A stretch of DNA of 33,937 bases, taken from assembly GCA_026393865.1 (NCBI GenBank), contig JAPKZI010000111.1, forward strand, positions 1-33,937, read 5' to 3'. Of the stretch, positions 24,828-30,968 are shown piece by piece. Position 1 is the first letter of the stretch; each line of letters begins with the position of its first letter. Source of the DNA: Candidatus Aminicenantota bacterium (GTDB lineage Bacteria; Acidobacteriota; Aminicenantia; Aminicenantales; UBA4085). Both the position numbers and the translations under genes were made by a program. Below the pieces are notes generated by a model, which was not told the origin of the DNA, made no database searches, and saw nothing but the letters and a program-made list of their open reading frames with translations.

Positions 24828-25805
24828 TCACTTCGTGAAATAGAAATAGTCGTAAACGAAGCGGGCGATTTTGGCGATGATCGCCTCGACGTCGGCGGTG
24901 TCGGCCGTGAAATCCTTGGAAAGCACGGTCAGGACGACGCGGCCGGCCCCGTCCGGAAGAAACAGAATTCCGCAATCGTTGACGGTCCCGGCGATCGTCC
25001 CCGTCTTGTGGGCGACGATGGTCCTGGGGGGAAGCTCGCCCTTGATCCGCTTCTCGCCCGTCTCGCATTTCCGCATGATGGCGAGGACGAGATCGCAATA
25101 GTCCGGGTTCAGGATTTCTTTTTTGGTAATTTTTTCCAGGAAGGTATTCATCGCCAGCGGCGTTGACGAGTCTTCCGGATTCTCCCCGAATTTGACGATG
25201 GCCGCCTTCATCTCCTCCGGGGTCCGGGCCGGGGAACGGAGGGCCAGAAAATCGGAGATAAGCTTCTGACAAGTACGGTTGACCGACATGCCCTCGATCC
25301 CCAGACTTTTCAACCTGGCGTTGACGTTGGCCGCGCCGACTTTCCCGAGGAGAATATCCGTCGCTGAGTTATCGCTGATCATCATCATGAAGTGGGCCAT
25401 GTTGAGGACTGAGAGCTTGAGGCCCGGCGCGGCCAGATTCGAAATCATCCCGCTGCCGAGATGTTGGTCGGACTTCTCGACGATGATCTCGTCGTCCAGG
25501 CTGAATCGGCCTTCTTGAACCTGATAGAGGAGCTCGACGAGGATCGGAACCTTGAACGCGCTGGCCAGAGGAAAGAGCATGTCCCCGTTCACCGCCAGGG
25601 ACTCGCCGGATTCGATGTGCTTCACGGCGACGCCGACATGTCCGCCGCGGCCGCGAATCACGCGCTCGATTTGGGTTTTAAGCCGCTCGATTCGGGATGT
25701 CGCCGCCGGCTCCTGAGCGAGGCCCCCCGCAGCGATGACCGCAGTGACCGCGAGGACGACCGCCCCCATAAGGACGCGCTTAGCTTTCATATTTCTATTC
25801 ATCAT
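24828..25805 (-). CDS. Class A beta-lactamase-like secreted serine hydrolase
   Basis: The 325-residue protein has a signal peptide (RVLMGAVVLAVTAVIAAGGLAQ) and the penicillin-recognising fold of class A beta-lactamases. The nucleophile motif is S82-A-F-K85, the second motif S144-D145-N146 and the third K267-T-G, all intact. The omega-loop is unusual: after R177 the residues TCQKLI stand where class A enzymes have the WEPELN pattern, so Glu166 and Asn170 appear absent and the loop is longer. Loss of Glu166 would impair deacylation, so hydrolysis of beta-lactams is uncertain; it could be a slow lactamase or a penicillin-binding relative. The start has AAGGAG seven bases upstream. It lies directly upstream of the efflux operon on the same strand with its own reading unit. 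Confidence 0.82.
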   Translation of the reverse strand: MMNRNMKAKRVLMGAVVLAVTAVIAAGGLAQEPAATSRIERLKTQIERVIRGRGGHVGVAVKHIESGESLAVNGDMLFPLASAFKVPILVELLYQVQEGRFSLDDEIIVEKSDQHLGSGMISNLAAPGLKLSVLNMAHFMMMISDNSATDILLGKVGAANVNARLKSLGIEGMSVNRTCQKLISDFLALRSPARTPEEMKAAIVKFGENPEDSSTPLAMNTFLEKITKKEILNPDYCDLVLAIMRKCETGEKRIKGELPPRTIVAHKTGTIAGTVNDCGILFLPDGAGRVVLTVLSKDFTADTADVEAIIAKIARFVYDYFYFTK

Positions 25806-25861
25806 AGTCGAACTCCTTGGCGATATTCGGATGATCTGGCGGCGAGCATTCCCTTCTCTCG

Positions 25862-25991
25862 CTAGACCTCAAACTCTTCCCATTCCTTCTTCACCCGCTC
25901 CATGAGCTTCTGAAAGCGCTCCTCGCCGCGGATATTAGCGAGGAAGGGATCCTTCTCGGCAAGGATTTGCTTTTTCGCTCTGCACGACTCG
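25862..25991 (-). pseudogene. Orphan C-terminal fragment resembling the tail of a TPR-type Ser/Thr kinase or cyclase
   Basis: Reading on directly after the VapC stop, in the same frame, there is an open stretch of about 43 codons ending at TAG (25864-25862). It contains ILAEKDPFLANI, FQKLMERVKKEW and a terminal EEFEV. This pattern is the usual C-terminus of TPR-containing kinases and adenylate-cyclase-type proteins, from memory of those families. It has no start codon, no ribosome site and no preceding domain, so it is a remnant left after deletion or replacement of the rest of the gene. Confidence 0.5.
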
Positions 25992-25993
25992 AA

Positions 25994-26395
25994 TTAAGCG
26001 AGCCAATCTTCGACGGCGAGGCCGGAAATCCTGCGGAATTCGCGCGAGTTGTGGGACACCAAAGTGGCCTTCAGGCTGAGAGCATGCGCGCCGATCTGTG
26101 TGTCGAGCGGGCCGATCTGCGTCCCGGCCTTTTCGAGCGAGGCCCGGACCAGGCCATAGCTTTCGGCGGCCGGCCCGTCGAAATCGGCGACCTCTAGGGG
26201 AAGCAGGAATTCGTCCAGCGCGAGACGGTTCTTTTCGCTTTGCGCGCTTTTGGCTACCCCATAGCGCAACTCGGCCAGCGTAATCGCGGAGATGCCTGCC
26301 TCGCCGGGGCCGAGGGCGGTCAGCCGGCGTAGGAGAGTGCCGGGCTTCCGCTTGATGAGGGCGATGCAGGAGTCCGTATCGATCATATTGCGCAT
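25994..26395 (-). CDS. vapC: PIN-domain toxin, VapC family
   Basis: The 133-residue protein begins MRNMIDTDSCIALIKRKP, with the first acidic residue of the PIN site (D6). It has ITLAELRYGVAKS with the conserved Glu, and a C-terminal acidic pair region GPLDTQIGAHALSLKATLVSHNSREF followed by ISGLAVEDW. These match VapC ribonucleases (MazE/AbrB-type VapB partners). The ATG shares one base with the antitoxin stop (TGATG), implying coupling; an in-frame ATG three codons later is an alternative start. Length is normal. Confidence 0.93.
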   Translation of the reverse strand: MRNMIDTDSCIALIKRKPGTLLRRLTALGPGEAGISAITLAELRYGVAKSAQSEKNRLALDEFLLPLEVADFDGPAAESYGLVRASLEKAGTQIGPLDTQIGAHALSLKATLVSHNSREFRRISGLAVEDWLA

Positions 26396-26622
26396 CAGAG
26401 GGCCTCGCGCTCCTGGGCTTTGGGCTGGTTCCGGTCGGCCATGAAATCGTCGGAGAATTTGTCCAAGCTCTGGACGAGCGACGCCCAGGTCCCCTTTGCC
26501 GGAAGCAGGACGACGGTATTGCCGGACTTCTTAACGTAGACGAAATCGCCCTCGAAACGGAATTCCTTGGGCAGGCGCACCGCTTGGCTTTGCCCGTTGC
26601 GAAAGAGCTTGGCCGTCTTCAT
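26395..26622 (-). CDS. vapB: Antitoxin, VapB family (AbrB/MazE fold)
   Basis: From the ATG at 26622 the protein has 75 residues beginning MKTAKLFRNGQSQAVRLPKEF, the classic VapB/AbrB swapped-hairpin DNA-binding domain, and a C-terminal toxin-binding tail. AGGA lies about eight bases upstream. A longer frame to 26691 would run through the promoter and is rejected. It precedes vapC and is expected to autorepress through the repeats upstream. Confidence 0.92.
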   Translation of the reverse strand: MKTAKLFRNGQSQAVRLPKEFRFEGDFVYVKKSGNTVVLLPAKGTWASLVQSLDKFSDDFMADRNQPKAQEREAL

Positions 26623-26637
26623 TAAATGATTCCTGAT

Positions 26638-26678
26638 ATATATACTATACATATATACTAATTCTTTCACCAGGTCAA
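26638..26678 (-). promoter_or_regulatory. vapBC promoter with 13-base-period direct-repeat operator
   Basis: On the minus strand TTGACC (26678-26673) and TATATG (26655-26650) are 17 bases apart. TAGTATATAT occurs twice, at 26660-26651 and 26647-26638, a 13-base period that overlaps the -10 and start region. This is a plausible VapB or VapBC operator. The AT-rich block stands out in GC-rich surroundings. Confidence 0.6.
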
Positions 26679-26770
26679 GCTTTCCCTTCAACAGAGAGAC
26701 GCAGAGCGGATGTCAATATTCTCATTAGTGTTGCCAAAAGCGGTTTCCTATTCCCTCCAATAAGAATTCG

Positions 26771-26808
26771 GGGGACACGGACTCTATTTTATTGGGTATT
26801 GTGTCTCC
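26771..26808. repeat. Small inverted repeat, possible REP-type remnant
   Basis: GGGGACAC (26771-26778) pairs with GTGTCTCC (26801-26808) with one G-T pair around a 22-base AT-rich loop. The flanking GAATTC plus GGGGACAC pattern resembles ends seen near REP-associated (IS200-like) transposases, but no transposase is present. It lies in the gap between vapB and the esterase gene. Confidence 0.3.
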
Positions 26809-26833
26809 TAATCCCGCCGCTGAGGGCCGGTCG

Positions 26834-26862
26834 TTGACAGGGTTCATCCCCCAGAGTAAGAT
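26834..26862 (+). promoter_or_regulatory. Promoter of the esterase/dockerin-like gene
   Basis: A consensus TTGACA (26834-26839) is followed after exactly 17 bases by TAAGAT (26857-26862). Transcription would begin near 26869, about 20 bases before the TTG start codon at 26889. Confidence 0.7.
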
Positions 26863-26888
26863 TTTGCTTAGAAAAACGTGGAGGACGA

Positions 26889-28052
26889 TTGAAAAAACGC
26901 CCGACGATCATAGGCGTTTTATGTCTTTTGGCTCTGTTGCCGGCGGCCGGTTCTTCCCAAAAAATCTGGAAGCTGGGCGGTCGCGTCGTCCCCGGGCCGC
27001 TGCCGCCGCGCGCGGGCGGTGATGCCCCTGCTCTCGATTTTCAGTCCGATGTCGTCTATGGCGAAGCCGGGGGCCGGATACTGAAGCTGGATTTCGCCAA
27101 ACCGTCGCTCTGTCGAGACCAGAACGTGCCGCTGATCGTCTATATCCACGGGGGAGGGTGGAGGACAGGCGATAAATCCGAAGCGTTCGGGCAGATCGTC
27201 ATCAAGATGGCCTTCCAGCTCGGCTTCGCCGTGGCCTCGATCAATTACCGGCTTTCTCCGGAGTTCCGTTTTCCGGCGCAGATTCATGACTGCAAGCAGG
27301 CGGTCAGATTTCTCCGGGCGAACGCGAGCGCTTTTGGCGTCGATCCTGATCGGATCGCGGCCGTCGGCGGATCCGCCGGCGGCCATCTGGCTTCGCTTTT
27401 GGGGACCGCGGACGAACAGGACGGTTTGGAAGGGACGGGATGGCCCGGAATCTCGAGCCGGGTCATCGTCGTGGCGGAGTATTTCGGCCCGACGGACTTA
27501 TCCGGCGCGGGATCTCAATACCCAAGCGAAGGACTGAGCATGGCAACGGATCTCTTGGGATGCGATCCTTTCGTCTGTCCGGAAGCGGCTCGTATCGCCT
27601 CGCCCATAACCTATGTTTCGCCGGGGGATCCTCCCATGCTTATCGTCCACGGCGAGAAAGACGAACTTGTGCCCTACCGCCAGGCTGAATTGTTCGCCGA
27701 AAAATTGCGCCTGGCCGGAAACGCCGGGGCCTTGATTAAAGTCAAAAACGCCGATCATCTCTTCATCCCGAATCCCCTGTTATCCATTATCTCTCCCTCC
27801 CTCGAGTCCATTTTTTTTATCTCCTTGGCCCATCTGGCCCGGTATTTGGAGCCGGCCTTAGCGGGGGATTTGAACATGGACGGCCGGACAGACTACCGCG
27901 ACTCCTGGGAACTGCTGCATCGCCTTGGACTTAAGGGCATCGGCCCGGGGGGAGTCGCGGCGGCCTATGACTGGAATCCCCTCGCTGACCTGGTTGCCGA
28001 TGGCGTCATCGATTTCAGAGACATGCGGGAATTTTTCAGGATCCGATCGTGA
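26889..28052 (+). CDS. Secreted alpha/beta-hydrolase (HSL/BD-FAE-like esterase) with C-terminal dockerin-like domain
   Basis: The TTG start is preceded by GGAGG. The 387-residue protein has a signal peptide ([17 protein letters not shown]), then an alpha/beta-hydrolase domain with oxyanion motif IHGGGW (about 86-91), nucleophile GGSAGG (S162), acid in GEKDELV (D258) and H290 in ADHLF: a complete triad of the hormone-sensitive-lipase-like family. Residues from about 326 hold two EF-hand-like calcium loops, [18 protein letters not shown] and [18 protein letters not shown], spaced like a type I dockerin repeat pair. The enzyme is probably a carboxylesterase acting on acylated glycans or small esters; the tail would attach it to a cohesin or another surface partner. 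No cohesin is seen in the window. Confidence 0.87.
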   Translation: MKKRPTIIGVLCLLALLPAAGSSQKIWKLGGRVVPGPLPPRAGGDAPALDFQSDVVYGEAGGRILKLDFAKPSLCRDQNVPLIVYIHGGGWRTGDKSEAFGQIVIKMAFQLGFAVASINYRLSPEFRFPAQIHDCKQAVRFLRANASAFGVDPDRIAAVGGSAGGHLASLLGTADEQDGLEGTGWPGISSRVIVVAEYFGPTDLSGAGSQYPSEGLSMATDLLGCDPFVCPEAARIASPITYVSPGDPPMLIVHGEKDELVPYRQAELFAEKLRLAGNAGALIKVKNADHLFIPNPLLSIISPSLESIFFISLAHLARYLEPALAGDLNMDGRTDYRDSWELLHRLGLKGIGPGGVAAAYDWNPLADLVADGVIDFRDMREFFRIRS

Positions 28053-28081
28053 CCGCTTCGACAAAAAGAACCAGCCAAAAA

Positions 28082-28111
28082 TTGCCCCTCGTCTTTCCTT
28101 TCGGATATAAT
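28082..28111 (+). promoter_or_regulatory. Promoter of the small exported protein gene
   Basis: TTGCCC (28082-28087) and a consensus TATAAT (28106-28111) are 18 bases apart. The predicted start near 28118 leaves a leader of about 55 bases to the ATG at 28174. Confidence 0.6.
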
Positions 28112-28173
28112 GCATTCATGGTATCGGGCAAAAGGACGATACTTTTCTTTAAATTCAAAGGAAGGAAGGGACC

Positions 28174-28686
28174 ATGCGCCTGAAAACCGGCATCGTGTTA
28201 GTCTTAGTCGTCATTTTTTTCGTGAGCGTGACCGCAACCTGCAAAAAAACGGGAGAATCCGAGTCCGCCAAAGGCACGACCCCGATCGAGGACCTCATCA
28301 AGGCGGGAAAAGGGCCGATCGAGGTCGGGTCGATGTTCCGGGGGATCAGTCCCATCGCGCCGACGTTCACCCTGACCCTGAAGAATATCTCCGACCGGCC
28401 GGTCAAGACCGTCAGCGGCACGGTCCTGTATTTCGACGAGAACGACAAGCTCATTCCCGAGTCGAAGACCGAATTGAACTATGGGGAATTGACGGAGATC
28501 ATGCCGGGCGACGCGATCAAATTGTCCACGATGACCGAGAACGAGAAGGCCGTCAAGGGCAAATGGATCATCAAACAGGTGATCTATATGAAGACCAATC
28601 CCGTCGACAAGACTTACGGCGACCTGCCCTACAAATGGACGAATCCGAACTATGAGGCCGAGCTGAAAGCGGCGGAAATCAAATAG
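28174..28686 (+). CDS. Exported protein, possible lipoprotein, with one predicted beta-sandwich domain
   Basis: The 170-residue protein starts with a hydrophobic signal (TGIVLVLVVIFFVSVTATC). Cys23 could be a lipidation site, but Thr at -1 is unusual for a lipobox. After a Ser/Gly/Thr linker, the domain with FTLTLKNISDRPVKTVSGTVLYFDEND resembles FxLYD-type beta-sandwiches, which are found in surface proteins of unclear function. AAGGAAGG lies just upstream of the ATG. No operon partner is obvious. The family is not recognised with certainty. Confidence 0.7.
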   Translation: MRLKTGIVLVLVVIFFVSVTATCKKTGESESAKGTTPIEDLIKAGKGPIEVGSMFRGISPIAPTFTLTLKNISDRPVKTVSGTVLYFDENDKLIPESKTELNYGELTEIMPGDAIKLSTMTENEKAVKGKWIIKQVIYMKTNPVDKTYGDLPYKWTNPNYEAELKAAEIK

Positions 28687-28742
28687 CCGATCGCCCGGAA
28701 GACGCTCTCTGAATTTAGGTATGGCTTTTTGGCGAAAACGCT

Positions 28743-28754
28743 GTTATACATAAC
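28743..28754. promoter_or_regulatory. Short perfect inverted repeat upstream of the lysine-rich protein gene
   Basis: GTTAT and ATAAC flank a two-base centre in the 159-base gap before the gene at 28846. The palindrome could be an operator; no matching regulator is identified. Confidence 0.25.
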
Positions 28755-28845
28755 CTCGGTTGTTATCTGCCCGGCAGGGAAGATATGGTTCTGCGTAGTC
28801 TAAGAGCTGCCGGAGAAGGATAACTGAATCGGAGAGGAGGAAGAA

Positions 28846-29253
28846 ATGGGATTAAAGCGGAAGCAGATGCAAATGCGGCAAAAGGCAAATGTTGAACAAG
28901 AACTGCAAAATCGGCTGTCTTTCCTGTCCGGGAAGGGGATCGAAGCTCCAAAAATTAATAAAGATCCGCTCGTTAGAAAATTGCAGGCAGATATCAGGGC
29001 CGTGAATAACAGGCTGCGGCTGATCGCCGGCAACGAAAAAAGAACGGAAGAAATGGCCAAGATAAAGGCGGAAAGGGCGGCAGCCCCCAAGAAAGAAGAG
29101 GAAGGCGGCAAAGTCGAGAAGTCTAAGAAAGCCTCCCAAGAGGGCAAGGAAAAAAAGATAAAGGGGGAAAAGAAAGCAGCTCCTCCGAAAGCCCAGGAAG
29201 GCGGCAAAAGCCAAAAAAAGGCGGAAGCCCCCGCTAAATCGATCCAGGAATAA
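28846..29253 (+). CDS. Lysine-rich coiled-coil protein, unknown function
   Basis: The 135-residue protein has a helical N-terminal half (about 1-75, with QKANVEQELQNRLSFLSGKG and KLQADIRAVNNRLRLIAGNEK) and a C-terminal half made almost only of Lys, Glu, Ala, Gly and Pro with repeated KK pairs. That suggests a disordered, very basic tail, as in histone-H1-like or ribosome/nucleic-acid-associated proteins; the binding partner is inference. There is no signal peptide. The start is well supported by GGAGG six bases before the ATG. Confidence 0.75.
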   Translation: MGLKRKQMQMRQKANVEQELQNRLSFLSGKGIEAPKINKDPLVRKLQADIRAVNNRLRLIAGNEKRTEEMAKIKAERAAAPKKEEEGGKVEKSKKASQEGKEKKIKGEKKAAPPKAQEGGKSQKKAEAPAKSIQE

Positions 29254-29372
29254 AAGGGAAATAACTGGAATAAAGGCGCCTCAATGGGCCGGGTGCTGGG
29301 AGTTGGAAGTTGTGGGGCGGCCCAGAATAAACCTAGGATAAATAGCTTTCCTTTCAGATTTATCGAAAGTCT

Positions 29373-30860
29373 ATGAAGAATATTAAAATAGCACAAGGCG
29401 CAAGTGGTGTCCCAGGAATCGTTACCGGTCGTGTTTTATTATGGAACGATTCTTTCCTCTTAAATCCAAACTTGGTAACAGGAAATATCGTTTTTTCACC
29501 CGGAGAAACGCCGCTCTATAGAGTGGCATTTTTGATCGATCATGGAGCTCGAGCTGTTCTATTTGAGAAGGGTGGAAAGAATTATCATCCTTTAATTTTA
29601 TTGAATGAAGCGATGCTTCCTGGAGTAGCGGGAATAGGGCACATAAAATTTAATAAAAGGTCAGTTGTCGTAGATAGCGGAGCCGGTATTATTTATGAAG
29701 GAAGAGCTGCTATTAGGAATAAAAACGATAATAGGGACGAACTAAAATTAGGTTATTCTTTAAAGACTTCCGTTCCGATATATGCGAACGTTGGATATCC
29801 TTTATCAATCAGATTTGCCGCCCAGTCCGGCGCAGATGGCATTGGACTTTTAAGAACCGAGTTTGTTGCTGCTGCGGCGCTATTAAACATTTTAAACAAA
29901 AATATGGGAAATAAGGTATCTGTCAAGGATGAGATTGAGATATCGAACGAAGCCGATACGATTTATAAAGCGCTTAAATCGAAAAAGCTTTATTTTTATT
30001 TTAAATCTGCTCTGGGCGCCGCAATTAAAGAAGCGATTAAATGGTTCCCTGAAAAAGAAGTCATAATTCGAACAATGGACATAGCCCGCAAAGAAGACGA
30101 TTATTTAGGAAACCGTGGAATTAGGCGATGTCTATCGGAAGGGGGAGACTCGATAAAGTTAATTGCTGAAGCCCTTAGATATGGCATGAAAAGCGCTTCA
30201 GCTGGGTGTCGATTTGGAATCATACTGCCTTTAGTTTCTCACTATTCCCAAATAAGATCAGCCCTGAATATATTATTAGACGCAGGTCTATGCTTAAGAA
30301 AAATCTCTTCTTCGGATCCTAATGGAATTGGATTCGGTTGGGAGATTGAGCAACCCGCCGCGTCAGAAAATAATGAGATTTGGATAAATGCTTTCACATC
30401 AGAATTTAAGCAGCCGCCTCATTATATTGGAATTGGCACAAATGATCTGACTCAATACACTTTAGCTCTAGGACGCAACGCCTACGCGACAGAAAGTGTC
30501 CCAAGCGTGAGAGACTATTTGAGGTCATTATACGATGAAAAGGATATTTCCATTATAAAGCAAATATATGAAATATCGAGACAATGCCATAGGTTCGGAG
30601 TTAGGTTATTCCTTCTTGGTGAAGCTGCGGTTGAAAGCACTTTTGCTAAATTAATCTATGCTTTTGGAATCATTCCATCCGTCTCGGTCCGCAACATTTT
30701 AAAAATGAGAGGCATTATTCACGAATTAGAATCAACTCATAAGAAACGAAAAGAAATCTTAAACGAATTCATCGAATCCGCTTCTCGCCAGTATCCGATT
30801 AAAACGCGTTTACAAGTGAAATCGCTTTTAAATAAAACTTTTGAAATCGGTTTGATTTAA
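29373..30860 (+). CDS. PEP-utilising-enzyme-like protein (swivelling phospho-His domain plus PEP-binding barrel), PtsI/PpsA-related
   Basis: In 495 residues an N-terminal swivelling domain (about 1-110; KNYHPLILLNEAMLPGVAGIG has H72 where the phospho-histidine is expected) is joined to the PEP-binding barrel (about 130-480). The barrel has GADGIGLLRTEF, IIRTMDIARK, NRGIRRCL, FGIILPLVSHYSQIRSAL and YIGIGTNDLTQYTLALGRN, all recognisable from PtsI and PEP synthase. The HPr-binding insert of PtsI and the ATP-grasp domain of PpsA are both missing. The Cys acid/base of the PtsI barrel (normally before GEMAGD) is replaced: the text reads LFLLGEAAVES. It may be a regulatory or degenerate homologue. 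The gene is strikingly AT-rich, unlike its left neighbours. It is convergent with the kinase gene. Confidence 0.8.
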   Translation: MKNIKIAQGASGVPGIVTGRVLLWNDSFLLNPNLVTGNIVFSPGETPLYRVAFLIDHGARAVLFEKGGKNYHPLILLNEAMLPGVAGIGHIKFNKRSVVVDSGAGIIYEGRAAIRNKNDNRDELKLGYSLKTSVPIYANVGYPLSIRFAAQSGADGIGLLRTEFVAAAALLNILNKNMGNKVSVKDEIEISNEADTIYKALKSKKLYFYFKSALGAAIKEAIKWFPEKEVIIRTMDIARKEDDYLGNRGIRRCLSEGGDSIKLIAEALRYGMKSASAGCRFGIILPLVSHYSQIRSALNILLDAGLCLRKISSSDPNGIGFGWEIEQPAASENNEIWINAFTSEFKQPPHYIGIGTNDLTQYTLALGRNAYATESVPSVRDYLRSLYDEKDISIIKQIYEISRQCHRFGVRLFLLGEAAVESTFAKLIYAFGIIPSVSVRNILKMRGIIHELESTHKKRKEILNEFIESASRQYPIKTRLQVKSLLNKTFEIGLI

Positions 30861-30910
30861 GCTGGTGATTATTATCGATTTCGTTATGGATTATAAATAC
30901 TATAGTTAAA

Positions 30911-30932
30911 GCCTGTAATCAGGCCGATTTTT
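30911..30932 (+). terminator. Intrinsic terminator after the PEP-utilising-enzyme-like gene
   Basis: GCCTG (30911-30915) and CAGGC (30920-30924) form a stem around TAAT and are followed by a run of five T (30928-30932). It lies 50 bases after the stop codon in the convergent gap with the kinase gene. Confidence 0.65.
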
Positions 30933-30968
30933 CCGGGCAACAACTTCTTCGCAGATAGGTTGTTCGGA

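Noticed and set aside
24781-25272. 163-residue minus-strand frame over the beta-lactamase-like gene
   Set aside because: Alternate frame of a gene with clear SxxK, SDN and KTG motifs; Arg/Asp/Gly-rich shadow product.
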